Source: Fulvivirga imtechensis AK7 (GTDB lineage: Bacteria; Bacteroidota; Bacteroidia; Cytophagales; Cyclobacteriaceae). Taken from it: a stretch of 64,000 bases of DNA. This document shows, piece after piece, positions 1 through 7,995 of this stretch. The number at the start of each line of letters is the position of its first letter. Positions within the stretch are counted from its first letter, which is position 1. The notes under the pieces are model-generated. The model had not been told where the DNA came from and made no database searches. It worked only from the letters and a program-made list of their open reading frames with translations. A program made the translations under genes and the position numbers. The stretch lies in the NCBI RefSeq assembly GCF_000331535.1, contig NZ_AMZN01000008.1:46017-110016 (forward strand). The letters are read 5' to 3'.

Positions 1-1
1 T

Positions 2-2230
2 TATGGAGCATTCATCTTACCCTCTTTGGGTGATGCTGCAGGCATTTATCATACAAACCCGAAAATGGTCTATATACCTGACAGCCCTGAGTTGGGTAAG
101 TACAGGGGAGATTTTGGCGGAGTGTTGGCAATGTTAGAGGAAGATGCAGATGAAGATTGGTCGGGCTATGAAGATTTTGGAGGAACGAAAAATGCTGTGA
201 GCACTGAAACGGTAAAGGAGGAGCTGATAAGTGATAATGACAATTATGTAGATCAGGAAAATTTCCTCAGGGCACGCTTGTTCGATATTTTGATCGGTGA
301 CTGGGACCGACATGACGGGCAATTTCGATGGGCGGAATTTGAAGACGATAAGAAGAAATACTATCGGCCTATCCCGGAAGACAGGGACAATATATTTTTT
401 AAGTTCGATGGTTTTATTCCCTGGTGGGCCAGCCGAAAATGGGCACTAAGGAAGTTTCAGAACTTTGAGCCGGAGGTAAGGGATATGGCGGGCCTTAACT
501 TTAATGCCAGGCATTTGGACAGAAGGTTTCTGACAGCTTTATCAAAAGAAGACTGGATCGAAATCGCAAAGGATCTGCAAAATCGACTCACGGATAGTGT
601 TATAGAGCAGGCGGTGCAGGAGCTACCTGAGCAGGTATATAATATTACCGGAGAGGAACTCATTCATACTTTGAAGGCCCGAAGAAATAACCTCCATCAG
701 TTTGCATTGGAGTATTACCTTATTCTGGCCAAAGAGGTAGATATACTGGGGAGTGATAAAAACGAGTATGTAGAAGTGGTAAGAAGCAACAATAAAGCAA
801 GGGTGACCATGTACGATGCTTCAGACGGTGGAGAGAAAAAAGACAAGATCTATGACCGCGTTTTTTATGCCGATGAAACAGATGAGGTCAGGATATATGG
901 CTTTGGCGATGAAGATTTTTTCTATGTTTCAGGTGAGGCCGATAGATCACCGCTTATCAGAATCATTGGAGGTGAAGATGAAGATGTGTTTGTTGACTCT
1001 TCCCGTGTGGATGGCTGGTCGAGGAAGACGATTTATTATGACACGAAAAATAACGACCCCTTGCAGGTGGAAGAAGATAATAAAGTAGAAGACGGGAAAG
1101 AAACAAAACTTAAATTGTCGCCCAACCCGGGCATTAACCTTTATAACTATACAGGTTTTGAATATGGAAGCGTTGCCCCTACCCTCTATTTTGGTGTGAA
1201 TAACGATGACGGTCTCTTTTTCGGTGGGGGAGTGGTTATTACCCATCACGCGTTCAGAAAGGAACCATATGCCGGTAAGCAGCGCATTGTAGCTAATTTT
1301 GCCCCTAAAACAGGCGCCTGGAACTTTAAGTATGACGGAGACTTCACTAATGTATTAGGTGATCTCGGAATGAATCTTGACCTGGTGGTTAGGGCTCCCA
1401 ATTTTTTTACCAATTTTTACGGTTATGGCAATGAGACAATGGCTTTTACTGATGACGATGAATTTTATGAAGCTCGCTTTGAGGAAGCACTTTTTTATCC
1501 TGGTTTGCAACTAAAGCCCCGGGAAAGCCACACCACCATAAAGTTTGGCCCTGTTTACCAATATGCCAAAGTACATTCCGGCAATGGAGAAACCAGTTAT
1601 ATTGACATTATTGGCCCCATATTGGATCCCCATATTTTCGAAGCAAGTCATTTCGGAGGTTTCAGGTTTGCGGCAGACATTCGCACTACGAATATTGAGC
1701 ACAAGCCGGAAAAAGGAATTCGCTGGCTGACAGAACTTAGCTGGCTGGGTGAGTTGAATAATGATAATAGCAAGTTAAGTAAGCTGAGAAGTGAATTTAG
1801 CGCTTATTATACCGTAGACATTCCTTTCGAAACTACCTTTGCCGTGCGCGTAGGTGGGTCAACCATTTCCGGGGATTTCAATTTTTATCAGGCCAGTACT
1901 ATCGGAGGAAATACAGGAATAAACCGTTTGGGAAATGTTAGGGGTTATGGCCGCGATAGATTTGCAGGCAGGAGTAGCATCTATCAAAACAATGAGATCA
2001 GAATGCGGCTGCTAAAGGTGCCATTTTATTATATGCCCTTCGAAATCGGAATATCGGCACACCTGGATCAGGGACGGGTATGGATCGATGGTGAGGAGTC
2101 AGATAAGTGGCATAGAGGTGTTGGCGGAGGATTATGGATCACACCCTTTGGAAGGTGGGTGTTTACCGCTGTATACACTAAAAGCGATGAAGAAGGTATT
2201 TATAATCTTAATTTAGGATTTCTATTTTAG
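2..2230 (+). CDS. Outer-membrane beta-barrel protein with kinase-like segment, 3' part (partial)
   Basis: The reading frame is already open at base 2 and no start codon can be assigned, so the true N-terminus lies left of the window. About 743 residues are visible. The C-terminal half (from about nt 1130) is a run of amphipathic beta strands ending in NLGFLF with a terminal Phe, as expected for a BamA/TamA-superfamily (surface antigen) barrel. The first 250 residues hold a segment with LIGDWDRHDGQ (nt 291-323) followed by IPEDRDNIFF (about nt 370-399), a layout like the catalytic and metal-binding motifs of CotH/HipA/FAM20-type kinases. From memory, similar sequence occurs in long Bacteroidota proteins with an N-terminal metallophosphoesterase; that part would be outside the window. 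Barrel call fairly sure, kinase-like call tentative. Confidence 0.7.
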   Translation, partial: YGAFILPSLGDAAGIYHTNPKMVYIPDSPELGKYRGDFGGVLAMLEEDADEDWSGYEDFGGTKNAVSTETVKEELISDNDNYVDQENFLRARLFDILIGDWDRHDGQFRWAEFEDDKKKYYRPIPEDRDNIFFKFDGFIPWWASRKWALRKFQNFEPEVRDMAGLNFNARHLDRRFLTALSKEDWIEIAKDLQNRLTDSVIEQAVQELPEQVYNITGEELIHTLKARRNNLHQFALEYYLILAKEVDILGSDKNEYVEVVRSNNKARVTMYDASDGGEKKDKIYDRVFYADETDEVRIYGFGDEDFFYVSGEADRSPLIRIIGGEDEDVFVDSSRVDGWSRKTIYYDTKNNDPLQVEEDNKVEDGKETKLKLSPNPGINLYNYTGFEYGSVAPTLYFGVNNDDGLFFGGGVVITHHAFRKEPYAGKQRIVANFAPKTGAWNFKYDGDFTNVLGDLGMNLDLVVRAPNFFTNFYGYGNETMAFTDDDEFYEARFEEALFYPGLQLKPRESHTTIKFGPVYQYAKVHSGNGETSYIDIIGPILDPHIFEASHFGGFRFAADIRTTNIEHKPEKGIRWLTELSWLGELNNDNSKLSKLRSEFSAYYTVDIPFETTFAVRVGGSTISGDFNFYQASTIGGNTGINRLGNVRGYGRDRFAGRSSIYQNNEIRMRLLKVPFYYMPFEIGISAHLDQGRVWIDGEESDKWHRGVGGGLWITPFGRWVFTAVYTKSDEEGIYNLNLGFLF

Positions 2231-2440
2231 TTGTCTGCGAGCCTGTTTCAAAAGTCAGTTTGTCATTCCAAACTTGATTGATTTGGAATCTCATAAAAAT
2301 GAGTAGAATCTAATCGGGGATCCTGAATCAGGTTTGCCAATGGCAAGTTTTCATTACATGCTGATAGTCAGATGATAGCATCTTATTACTCAGTTTGTAA
2401 CTTTTGTCTCTATTTTGACTTTTTCATAGCATATGTCTTA

Positions 2441-2490
2441 CTTTTTTTGTTATCCCGAAAGCTTTAAAGCTTTCGGGATAACAAAAAAAG
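2441..2490. repeat. Perfect 50-base palindrome
   Basis: Both 25-base arms match exactly, centred between 2465 and 2466. The core is TTATCCCGAAAGCTTT and its complement, with A and T tracts at the outer ends, so the transcript would form a terminator-like hairpin in either direction and could serve both converging neighbours. The same ATCCCGAAAGC core recurs at 20294-20320 and 33578-33599, so this is also a dispersed repeat motif. Confidence 0.85.
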
Positions 2491-2547
2491 TCAAGGCTGT
2501 TAGCAAATGGCTAAATTTCAATGCCTGCGATGACAAATCACAAACTC

Positions 2548-2569
2548 GCCCCGTTTGAAACAACGGGGC
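2548..2569. other. GC-rich stem-loop
   Basis: GCCCCGTT (2548-2555), loop TGAAAC, AACGGGGC (2562-2569): a perfect 8-bp stem without a following T tract on either strand. It may be part of a degraded repeat element; as a terminator it is unconvincing. Confidence 0.4.
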
Positions 2570-2729
2570 ACAAACAGTGTGATTTACAAGTGTATGTATG
2601 ACATTGAAATTCTTAACGCCATTTCCTCAAGGCCGTTCAGGTAGCTTATCATTATACACAAAATCAACTAAAAGCTGTTGTTCTCCTCAGGATGACGTTA
2701 GAAGGAACTGGGCTCGATTTTCAATTTTA

Positions 2730-3038
2730 TCAGGCTTCATACCGGGCATGACCCAAAAATTCCTCCAGATCAGTATCGCTTTCAGCTCCATAGGTATCGA
2801 CTACACTACCCTTTTCCCCATCGGAGGTAACGATAGCATATAATATAGACATGTCCGCAGGATCTGAGTCGCCCTCAAAACGATACTCTTCTTTAATAGT
2901 TATGTCTTCGGCATTGTATGATTTATCCTTATTCATGGCATGCAGTTTTCCATCCCGATAGATGAAGTCGGTGTCGAAACCTTTCTTTTTCAGATCATCT
3001 ATTACTTCCGATAATGGTTTAAGGTTATGTGTAGACAT
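2730..3038 (-). CDS. Small conserved Bacteroidota protein (about 102 aa)
   Basis: The start is taken at the ATG at 3038 (MSTHNLKPLSEV); the upstream in-frame extension (MRIINIWPFKIKNT) reads like untranslated leader. The layout is a helical N-terminus (LSEVIDDLKKKGF), then ITIKEEYRFEGDSDPADMSI, VTSDGEKGSVVDTYGA and an acidic tail. This matches a short family common in Bacteroidota that databases often label phosphoribosylpyrophosphate synthetase. At about 100 residues, and without any PRPP-binding loop visible, it cannot be that enzyme. Function unknown. It sits beside the stress genes and is divergent from the YtxH-like gene across 314 bases. Confidence 0.7.
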   Translation of the reverse strand: MSTHNLKPLSEVIDDLKKKGFDTDFIYRDGKLHAMNKDKSYNAEDITIKEEYRFEGDSDPADMSILYAIVTSDGEKGSVVDTYGAESDTDLEEFLGHARYEA

Positions 3039-3352
3039 GGTGTTCTTAATTTTAAATGGCCAGATATTTATTATCCTCAAGTGCTAATCTTATGCCATAT
3101 CTGAAGTGTGGCAGAAGCCACGAACTGATGGAAACTCCTCATTTGTAGTTCTACAGAATGTGGAACATCCTACCCGTTACGTTACTCATCAAATTTTGAT
3201 CATGGGTATATTTTATTTGCAAATAACTGAAAGACAGCGCATTGTCAAAAGTATTTTCCTGAAGCTGCCTTTTGGTATATGTTTTTCACTAATGATTATG
3301 TATTAAAAAGCCGGTAAACGGTGAAAACAGTAACTAAAAACTTTTGAAAACT
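3039..3352. promoter_or_regulatory. Divergent intergenic region, no clear promoter
   Basis: Spacer of 314 bases between two divergent small genes, so promoters for both should lie here. I see a TTTTGGTATA string near 3270-3280 about 70 bases before the YtxH-like start, but no element good enough to call. No RNA gene recognised. Confidence 0.3.
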
Positions 3353-3619
3353 ATGAGCAACAACATGAAAATACTAACCGGATTTGCGGTAGGAGCTCTT
3401 GCCGGAGCAGTTGCCGGATTGTTATTAGCACCGGAAAGTGGCCCACAAACCAGAAGAAAGTTGGGTCAGGAATCAGAAAAATTAAAGAATTCTCTGGCGC
3501 ACTCACTAGCAGAAACGCTGGATGCCGCAAAAATAAAATATAATACGCTTCTTGATGAATATGCCAGAAAGAGCGAAAAAGCTGCAGTTAAAGCACGACA
3601 GTCAGCTAAGGTAGGCTGA
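3353..3619 (+). CDS. YtxH-like general stress protein (about 88 aa)
   Basis: The ATG at 3353 (MSNNMKILTGF) is preferred to a TTG nine bases upstream. Residues 7-26 form a Gly/Ala-rich membrane helix (GFAVGALAGAVAGLLLAPES), followed by the family hallmark SGPQTRRKL and a charged amphipathic helix to the end. YtxH-domain proteins are small membrane-anchored stress proteins of unknown biochemical role. The CsbD-like gene follows after 47 bases, so the pair is probably one transcript ending at the hairpin near 3870. Confidence 0.8.
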   Translation: MSNNMKILTGFAVGALAGAVAGLLLAPESGPQTRRKLGQESEKLKNSLAHSLAETLDAAKIKYNTLLDEYARKSEKAAVKARQSAKVG

Positions 3620-3666
3620 ACAATGCCCTGACAGCTCACGACATTAACCATTAAACAATATAAGCC

Positions 3667-3852
3667 ATGAATGATTTGCAATTAAAAGGAAACTGGAACA
3701 CAATAAAGGGTAAGATGAAGCAAAAGTATGGAGACCTTACTGATGATGATCTTACTTATGTAGAAGGTAAAGAGGATGAACTGCTCGGTAGGCTTCAAAA
3801 GAAAACAGGAAAGTCAAAAGAGGAGTTAAAAAGAGAAATAGAGAGGATCTGA
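3667..3852 (+). CDS. CsbD family stress-response protein (61 aa)
   Basis: Complete small protein with the family signature [17 protein letters not shown] at residues 5-21, then [20 protein letters not shown]. CsbD proteins are highly charged, soluble, and induced by general stress or phosphate limitation in other bacteria; their activity is unknown. No Shine-Dalgarno is visible (AATATAAGCC before ATG), as usual in this phylum. A strong terminator starts 17 bases after the stop. Confidence 0.9.
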   Translation: MNDLQLKGNWNTIKGKMKQKYGDLTDDDLTYVEGKEDELLGRLQKKTGKSKEELKREIERI

Positions 3853-3867
3853 TAAATATGAACTGCG

Positions 3868-3907
3868 CAAAGTCCGGGCGTAGGGGGATATCTACGCCCG
3901 GACTTTA
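3868..3907 (+). terminator. Rho-independent terminator after csbD-like gene
   Basis: AGTCCGGGCGTAG (3871-3883) pairs with CTACGCCCGGACT (3892-3904), 13 bp GC-rich, loop GGGGATAT, followed by TTACTATTT. Confidence 0.8.
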
Positions 3908-3984
3908 CTATTTGAAGAATGAAAATCTTCGGGTATGGATGGTTACTGCATTGGCAATGAAATGCAGGATTAACACTGAGAAAT

Positions 3985-4404
3985 ATGAAAGCTAAAGAAA
4001 ATGAAATACTGCTGATCTATAACTCTGAAAAGTATGAGGATAGAAAAGCCAAGGGCTATGCGGATACAATGAAGGACCATGCTTTGAATGAAAGGGATAT
4101 ATCGAAAAATAATCTCACAGAAACTCAAATTGCGGAAATAGCCAGAGATATGAATGTGGATATGAGTGTACTGATTGATAAAAATTCAGACACCTATTTA
4201 CATCATTTGAAAGATAAAGGGTTTGCTGAAGCGGAGCTCACCAAACTGATGGTGAAAAACCCCGACTTGATAAAAACCCCTATTGCCTATATAGGATCTA
4301 GGGCCTTTTTTGTAGGATCGGCTTATGATTTTGTCAACGCTGATTTCGATATAGAAGGCGTTAGATCAAAAAAAGGAAATGTATTTGAAAAGAAGAGTGA
4401 TTAA
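3985..4404 (+). CDS. ArsC/Spx-fold protein lacking the catalytic Cys (139 aa)
   Basis: The overall plan follows the ArsC family: an N-terminal beta strand (ILLIYNSEKYEDRKAKG, residues 8-24), helical middle, and the KTPIAYIGSRAFFVGSAYD stretch (about residues 96-114) that corresponds to the RPIV..G..A.IGRP region of arsenate reductases. In true ArsC the strand is followed by Cys-x3-Arg; here that site reads NSEKYEDR with no Cys, and the whole protein has no Cys, so it cannot be a thiol arsenate reductase. A non-redox regulatory or structural role is possible. It is followed by a lipoprotein gene after 27 bases. TTGGCAATGAAATGCA at 3951-3966 upstream resembles a sigma-54 site but with a 9-base spacer. 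Confidence 0.6.
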   Translation: MKAKENEILLIYNSEKYEDRKAKGYADTMKDHALNERDISKNNLTETQIAEIARDMNVDMSVLIDKNSDTYLHHLKDKGFAEAELTKLMVKNPDLIKTPIAYIGSRAFFVGSAYDFVNADFDIEGVRSKKGNVFEKKSD

Positions 4405-4431
4405 TAATATTAATCTATAAAAATTACGACT

Positions 4432-4899
4432 ATGAAAACGATTAAAAGTAAAATCTTAACAATGTCTATAGTGTGCTTTATGTTTGTTTTTGCCGTTCAG
4501 TGTAATAACCGTGATACTGCGTATAATGAAAACAATGATGAATTAAGCGAAGAATATGCAGAAGTAGAGGGTGATTTTAATGAAGAAAGAACGGAACTCA
4601 GAGAAGACCTGAATGAGCTCGTAGCTGATATTGACAGAAAACTTGTTGAGATCAATAATGAGATGAAAGAGGAAACAGGAGAGGCTCAGGTAGCGCTGGA
4701 GAGAACTCGTGATGACCTCGAAATGGAGAAGGAAAAGCTGCAAAGAAGAATGGAAAATGTGGAGCAAGCCACAGAAAATAACTGGAACGAGGTAAAACGT
4801 GATACCAGGCAGGCTTTTAACGATGTAAAAGACAAGTTGGATAAAGCCGGAGATGATATAGAAACGGCTTTTGAAGATGATAATGACCAGGAATATTAA
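4432..4899 (+). CDS. Coiled-coil lipoprotein (155 aa)
   Basis: The signal peptide ends in the lipobox AVQC with Cys24 as lipidation site. The mature part is very acidic and nearly all helical, with heptad-like runs (ELREDLNELVADIDRKLVEI, residues about 56-75, and later LEMEKEKLQRRMENVEQA). It resembles short helical stress-linked lipoproteins of Bacteroidota; no enzymatic motif. Probably co-transcribed with the ArsC-fold gene and ended by the hairpin at 4939-4978. Function unknown. Confidence 0.75.
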   Translation: MKTIKSKILTMSIVCFMFVFAVQCNNRDTAYNENNDELSEEYAEVEGDFNEERTELREDLNELVADIDRKLVEINNEMKEETGEAQVALERTRDDLEMEKEKLQRRMENVEQATENNWNEVKRDTRQAFNDVKDKLDKAGDDIETAFEDDNDQEY

Positions 4900-4938
4900 A
4901 ACAGAGTTTTAAACAAATAACCAACAACCACAATTATT

Positions 4939-4987
4939 CTGCACCTCTCCTGGCCGTAAGTATGTCAGGGAGGTGCAGTCTTAGTTT
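4939..4987 (+). terminator. Terminator hairpin
   Basis: CTGCACCTCTCCTG pairs with CAGGGAGGTGCAG (one bulge), loop GCCGTAAGTATGT, followed by TCTTAGTTT. It lies 40 bases after the lipoprotein stop and 40 before the topoisomerase start. Confidence 0.7.
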
Positions 4988-5026
4988 ACCTGTATCATCA
5001 AGTTCTGCCCAGCCACGGAGATATCA

Positions 5027-6082
5027 ATGACAGCACCCCACGATTGCCCGCCCAACCTTGTTTATATCTCCGATGAAGAGCCGGGATATTCACGTCAGAA
5101 ACGGGGCAAAGGATTTATTTACCTGGATCATTCGGGAAAGAGGCTTCAGAATAGCCGCATCATTGAACGGATCAAGACCCTTGTGATACCTCCTATGTGG
5201 AGTAATGTATGGATATGCCCCTCCGAAAATGGACACCTGCAGGTTACCGGATATGATCAGAAGGGACGTAAGCAGTACATATATCATCAGGAGTGGGTGT
5301 TGCACAGACAGCGTACGAAATATGGAGATCTGGCTCATTTTGGCCGGGCTTTGCCTTTAATAAGAAGGCGACTGGAGGAGCACATCAAGCTAAGAAAATG
5401 GCCCAAGGAGAAGATACTTGCGATGGTAGTAATGATGCTCGATCAGCATTATATAAGAATAGGGAACAAGTATTATGAACAGGAAAATCATACTTATGGC
5501 CTTACAACACTCAGGCGCAAACACCTGAAGGAAAAAAACGGCAGGTTGTACCTCGACTATAAAGCCAAAAGTGGAAAATACAGGCACGTCAGGATCCAAA
5601 GCAAAAAGCTGGTGCGTCTTATCAGGCAAACCTCTGAACTACCTGGCTATGAAATATTTAGATATTTGGACGAAGACAATAAAAGCAGAAGGCTCGACTC
5701 ACAGGACGTAAATCAATACCTACAGGAAATATCGGGACAATATTTTACCGCCAAAAACTTTCGAACCTGGGGGGGTACGGTGCTGGCTATTGGTTATTAT
5801 GAAGATGTATTGCGGGAGATAAAGCAAAACCCCAGACTAAAACTGGAGACCAACCTCGTAAGAAAAGTAGCGGAGGCATTGGGAAATACAGTAGCTACCT
5901 GCAGAGAATATTACATTCACCCTAAGGTGCTTGAAGTGCTGATGAATGATCAACTGGCTAATTACAAAAAAATAAAGCTCAAAAATATAAAATATAAAAA
6001 TGAGCTATCACCAAACGAACAACTTGCACTAAAAATAATAGAGAATGAAAAAGTGGAGACTCTGGCTGACCACATGCATTAA
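5027..6082 (+). CDS. DNA topoisomerase IB (351 aa)
   Basis: Type IB topoisomerases relax supercoils through a 3'-phosphotyrosyl intermediate. The bacterial/poxvirus core is intact: RIGNKYYE with Arg144, the YKAKSGKYRHV loop with the catalytic Lys, NFRTWGGT with Arg246, LGNT with Asn287 in the place of the viral His, and YYIHP with nucleophile Tyr296. The N-terminal domain (residues 14-100) has the usual IPPMWSNVWICP segment. Length is normal for the bacterial family. These enzymes are accessory in bacteria and are often found near stress genes, as here. A terminator lies just upstream, so it has its own promoter. Confidence 0.93.
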   Translation: MTAPHDCPPNLVYISDEEPGYSRQKRGKGFIYLDHSGKRLQNSRIIERIKTLVIPPMWSNVWICPSENGHLQVTGYDQKGRKQYIYHQEWVLHRQRTKYGDLAHFGRALPLIRRRLEEHIKLRKWPKEKILAMVVMMLDQHYIRIGNKYYEQENHTYGLTTLRRKHLKEKNGRLYLDYKAKSGKYRHVRIQSKKLVRLIRQTSELPGYEIFRYLDEDNKSRRLDSQDVNQYLQEISGQYFTAKNFRTWGGTVLAIGYYEDVLREIKQNPRLKLETNLVRKVAEALGNTVATCREYYIHPKVLEVLMNDQLANYKKIKLKNIKYKNELSPNEQLALKIIENEKVETLADHMH

Positions 6083-6245
6083 TGGTAGGACTATTGCTGG
6101 TAAATTAAGTGCTGTGTAATGCGAACACCAGTCGTGGAACCAATTCTACGAATATACTTGACCAACACACCATACCTTTTCAAGAATGTCTTTTCATTTT
6201 GGCATAATATTAACGTGATACCTCTAGTACTAAAAATGAACCGCC

Positions 6246-6602
6246 ATGAAAAACCTCCGGAACAAAATTCACCTTTCCAATATTTTGACCTGTATAAATG
6301 AAATCGACAATTACTGCGCAGACCTGACCCAGGAACAGATGCAGGATGAAGAGCTCCGAATGCTACTATACCGTAACCTGACTATGTTGGGAATGGAAGC
6401 TTCTCACGTACAACTGGAACACCCCTCTATTCGCACCCTTAAAAGTTTTGAAAAAGCTGACTACATCAATGGCCTGGGGCGGGATACATATGCCATCTTT
6501 AATTTTATTGTCAACGATCTTAGCTATTTGAAAAACATAGTTGTCGGCCTCGTCAACGGGAAAAAACGCTTAAGAGGTAAGAAAAAAATGGCTATGGCAT
6601 AG
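6246..6602 (+). CDS. HepT/DUF86-like all-helical protein (118 aa), motif missing
   Basis: The sequence LSNILTCINEIDNYCADLTQ followed by MLLYRNLTMLGMEA and INGLGRDTYAIFNFIVNDLSYLK has the helix pattern of HepT-type proteins (I..I..Y...L, then RNL..IG.A, then a last helix ending in DL..LK). The RNase motif Arg-x4-6-His of HepT is absent, and no MNT nucleotidyltransferase partner lies beside it, so it is not an ordinary toxin-antitoxin pair. It precedes the baeRF gene by 60 bases. The family assignment is an inference from pattern alone. Confidence 0.45.
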   Translation: MKNLRNKIHLSNILTCINEIDNYCADLTQEQMQDEELRMLLYRNLTMLGMEASHVQLEHPSIRTLKSFEKADYINGLGRDTYAIFNFIVNDLSYLKNIVVGLVNGKKRLRGKKKMAMA

Positions 6603-6662
6603 GGTAGGTATGCTTTTTGGATTACTTAGGTAAAGTTTGAATACCAACTAATCCAAAGACAT

Positions 6663-7832
6663 ATGAACATATTTAAAAGATCCCAATTCCTAGAGCTGGC
6701 TGATGTGCATGCAGTGCATTGTGTTTCCATCTACATTACTACACATCGGGTATCAACCCCTGACAACCTTTACAAAGATAAGATGAGCCTCAAAAACAGG
6801 ATTAAAGAAGCTGAGGCTCAACTACGTGGATACGGCCTCTCAGAGCAAGAGAGCCATGACTACCTTGCAAAGGCATATGAGCTTGTTGAAGACGAAGTGT
6901 TTTGGTCGCATTGTTCTGATGGCCTGGCTCTTTTCCTTTACAATGGTGATATACAATATCATACATTGCCATCAGCTTTTGATGAATTCACCTATGTATC
7001 AACACATCTGTACCTTAAGCCACTGGTAGAGTTTCTACACGGTGAAGGACGTCATTTTATCATGGCGCTAAGTCTGGGAAATGTACACTTCTATGAAGCC
7101 ACCCGGCATACCATCACAGAAGTTAATACAGAAGGGTTAATACCTGAGGCCCTGGAAGAAGCTGTAGGAACGGATTATGAGCAAAAAACACTTCAGTACA
7201 GAAGTGGTCAGGGAGAGCGGGGAAACAGTGCGGGTATTTTTCATGGCCATGGGTCAGGAAACGACTCGGAAAGAAAAATGGAAGCCCAAAAATACTTCAG
7301 AGCTATTAATGATGGGCTTATGCAAATGCTGCATGATGAGAAAGCGCCACTGGTCATTGCATGCGTTGATTATCTATATCCTATTTATAAGGAGACCAAC
7401 CACTATAAATATCTGTCAGAAAAGCATATTAGTGGCAACCATGACAAGTTGGATATTATGGAACTCAAAGAACGAGCGTGGGAAATTGTAAAGGATGGCT
7501 TTGAGCAGGAGAGGGCTACAGCAAAAGATAAATATGAACTGTTACTGAGTGGAGGAAAGGCGGCTTTCAATCCGGAGGAGGTTATCCCAGGAGCAATTAT
7601 TGGCAGAGCGGAAACCCTTTTTCTAAAACGGGGAGCCTTGCTTTGGGGCACTTATGATAAAAATGAGAACAAAGTACACATCGACCAGATACAAAAGACC
7701 AATAATGCGGAACTCCTTAACAAAGCAGCGGTAGAAACAATAAAAAATGCCGGGGAGGTATACATTTTAGAGGAAGCCGACATGCCTGATAGCACTACTC
7801 CTGCCAACGCTGTATTCAGATACCAGATGTAG
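6663..7832 (+). CDS. baeRF-type (bacterial release factor 1-like) protein (389 aa)
   Basis: The N-terminal third (VSIYITTHRVSTPDNLYKDKMSLKNRIKEA) and the central block (FIMALSLGNVHFYEATRH, about residues 132-149, then the glycine/histidine loop FHGHGSGNDSERK near 190-203) match the plan of the bacterial archaeo-eukaryotic RF1-like (baeRF) families, which share the eRF1 middle and C-terminal folds. The C-terminal part has VIACVDYLYPIY and a final beta domain ending in AVFRYQM. These proteins are thought to act on stalled or modified ribosomes, but the Bacteroidota version is untested. It carries HGHG in the loop where translation release factors have GGQ. It lies within a run of stress genes. 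Confidence 0.7.
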   Translation: MNIFKRSQFLELADVHAVHCVSIYITTHRVSTPDNLYKDKMSLKNRIKEAEAQLRGYGLSEQESHDYLAKAYELVEDEVFWSHCSDGLALFLYNGDIQYHTLPSAFDEFTYVSTHLYLKPLVEFLHGEGRHFIMALSLGNVHFYEATRHTITEVNTEGLIPEALEEAVGTDYEQKTLQYRSGQGERGNSAGIFHGHGSGNDSERKMEAQKYFRAINDGLMQMLHDEKAPLVIACVDYLYPIYKETNHYKYLSEKHISGNHDKLDIMELKERAWEIVKDGFEQERATAKDKYELLLSGGKAAFNPEEVIPGAIIGRAETLFLKRGALLWGTYDKNENKVHIDQIQKTNNAELLNKAAVETIKNAGEVYILEEADMPDSTTPANAVFRYQM

Positions 7833-7927
7833 TGAAAATTCACAGGAATGTGTCATGATGTGTAGCGTTTTGCACATCTGCCTGATGATGAGATGGTGCA
7901 ATAGCAGTGATAAAGCTCATTGTGATA

Positions 7928-7945
7928 TTGGCATAATCTTTCCAT
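7928..7945 (+). promoter_or_regulatory. Weak sigma-54-like motif upstream of the PfpI gene
   Basis: TTGGCATAATCTTTCC: GG at 7930-7931, then ten bases, then CC instead of the canonical GC. It is 52 bases before the ATG. The same TTGGCATAAT string occurs at 6199-6208 before the HepT-like gene, but there the -12 half is poor. Confidence 0.3.
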
Positions 7946-7995
7946 CATTTGCAAGGTAATAGAAGTAATACAATGATCATTTAATCAAAAAAGCA

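Larger units (their letters stand above)
2231..2729. other. Gene-free stretch with strong inverted repeats
   Basis: About 500 bases without a convincing gene between two converging genes. It contains a weak hairpin (TTGCCA/TGGCAA, about 2334-2346), a perfect 50-base palindrome (2441-2490) and a GCCCCGTT/AACGGGGC stem (2548-2569). An open frame at 2598-2843 on the plus strand has no start context, overlaps the gene on the other strand and is not believed. Confidence 0.6.

Noticed and set aside
2598..2843. Open frame of 81 codons on the plus strand
   Set aside because: No start context, repeat-like sequence in its first half, and its second half is antisense to the well-supported small gene at 2730-3038.
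2730..3038. Phosphoribosylpyrophosphate synthetase label for this small protein
   Set aside because: Far too short (about 100 aa against over 300) and no PRPP-binding loop; the label is likely an old database error.
3273..3290. Sigma-54-like site TTGGTATATGTTTTTCA before the YtxH-like gene
   Set aside because: Lacks CA after TTGG and has TC at the -12 position; too far from consensus.
6119..6301. Open frame of 60 codons before the HepT-like gene
   Set aside because: Runs into the following gene in a different frame and shows no protein-like pattern.
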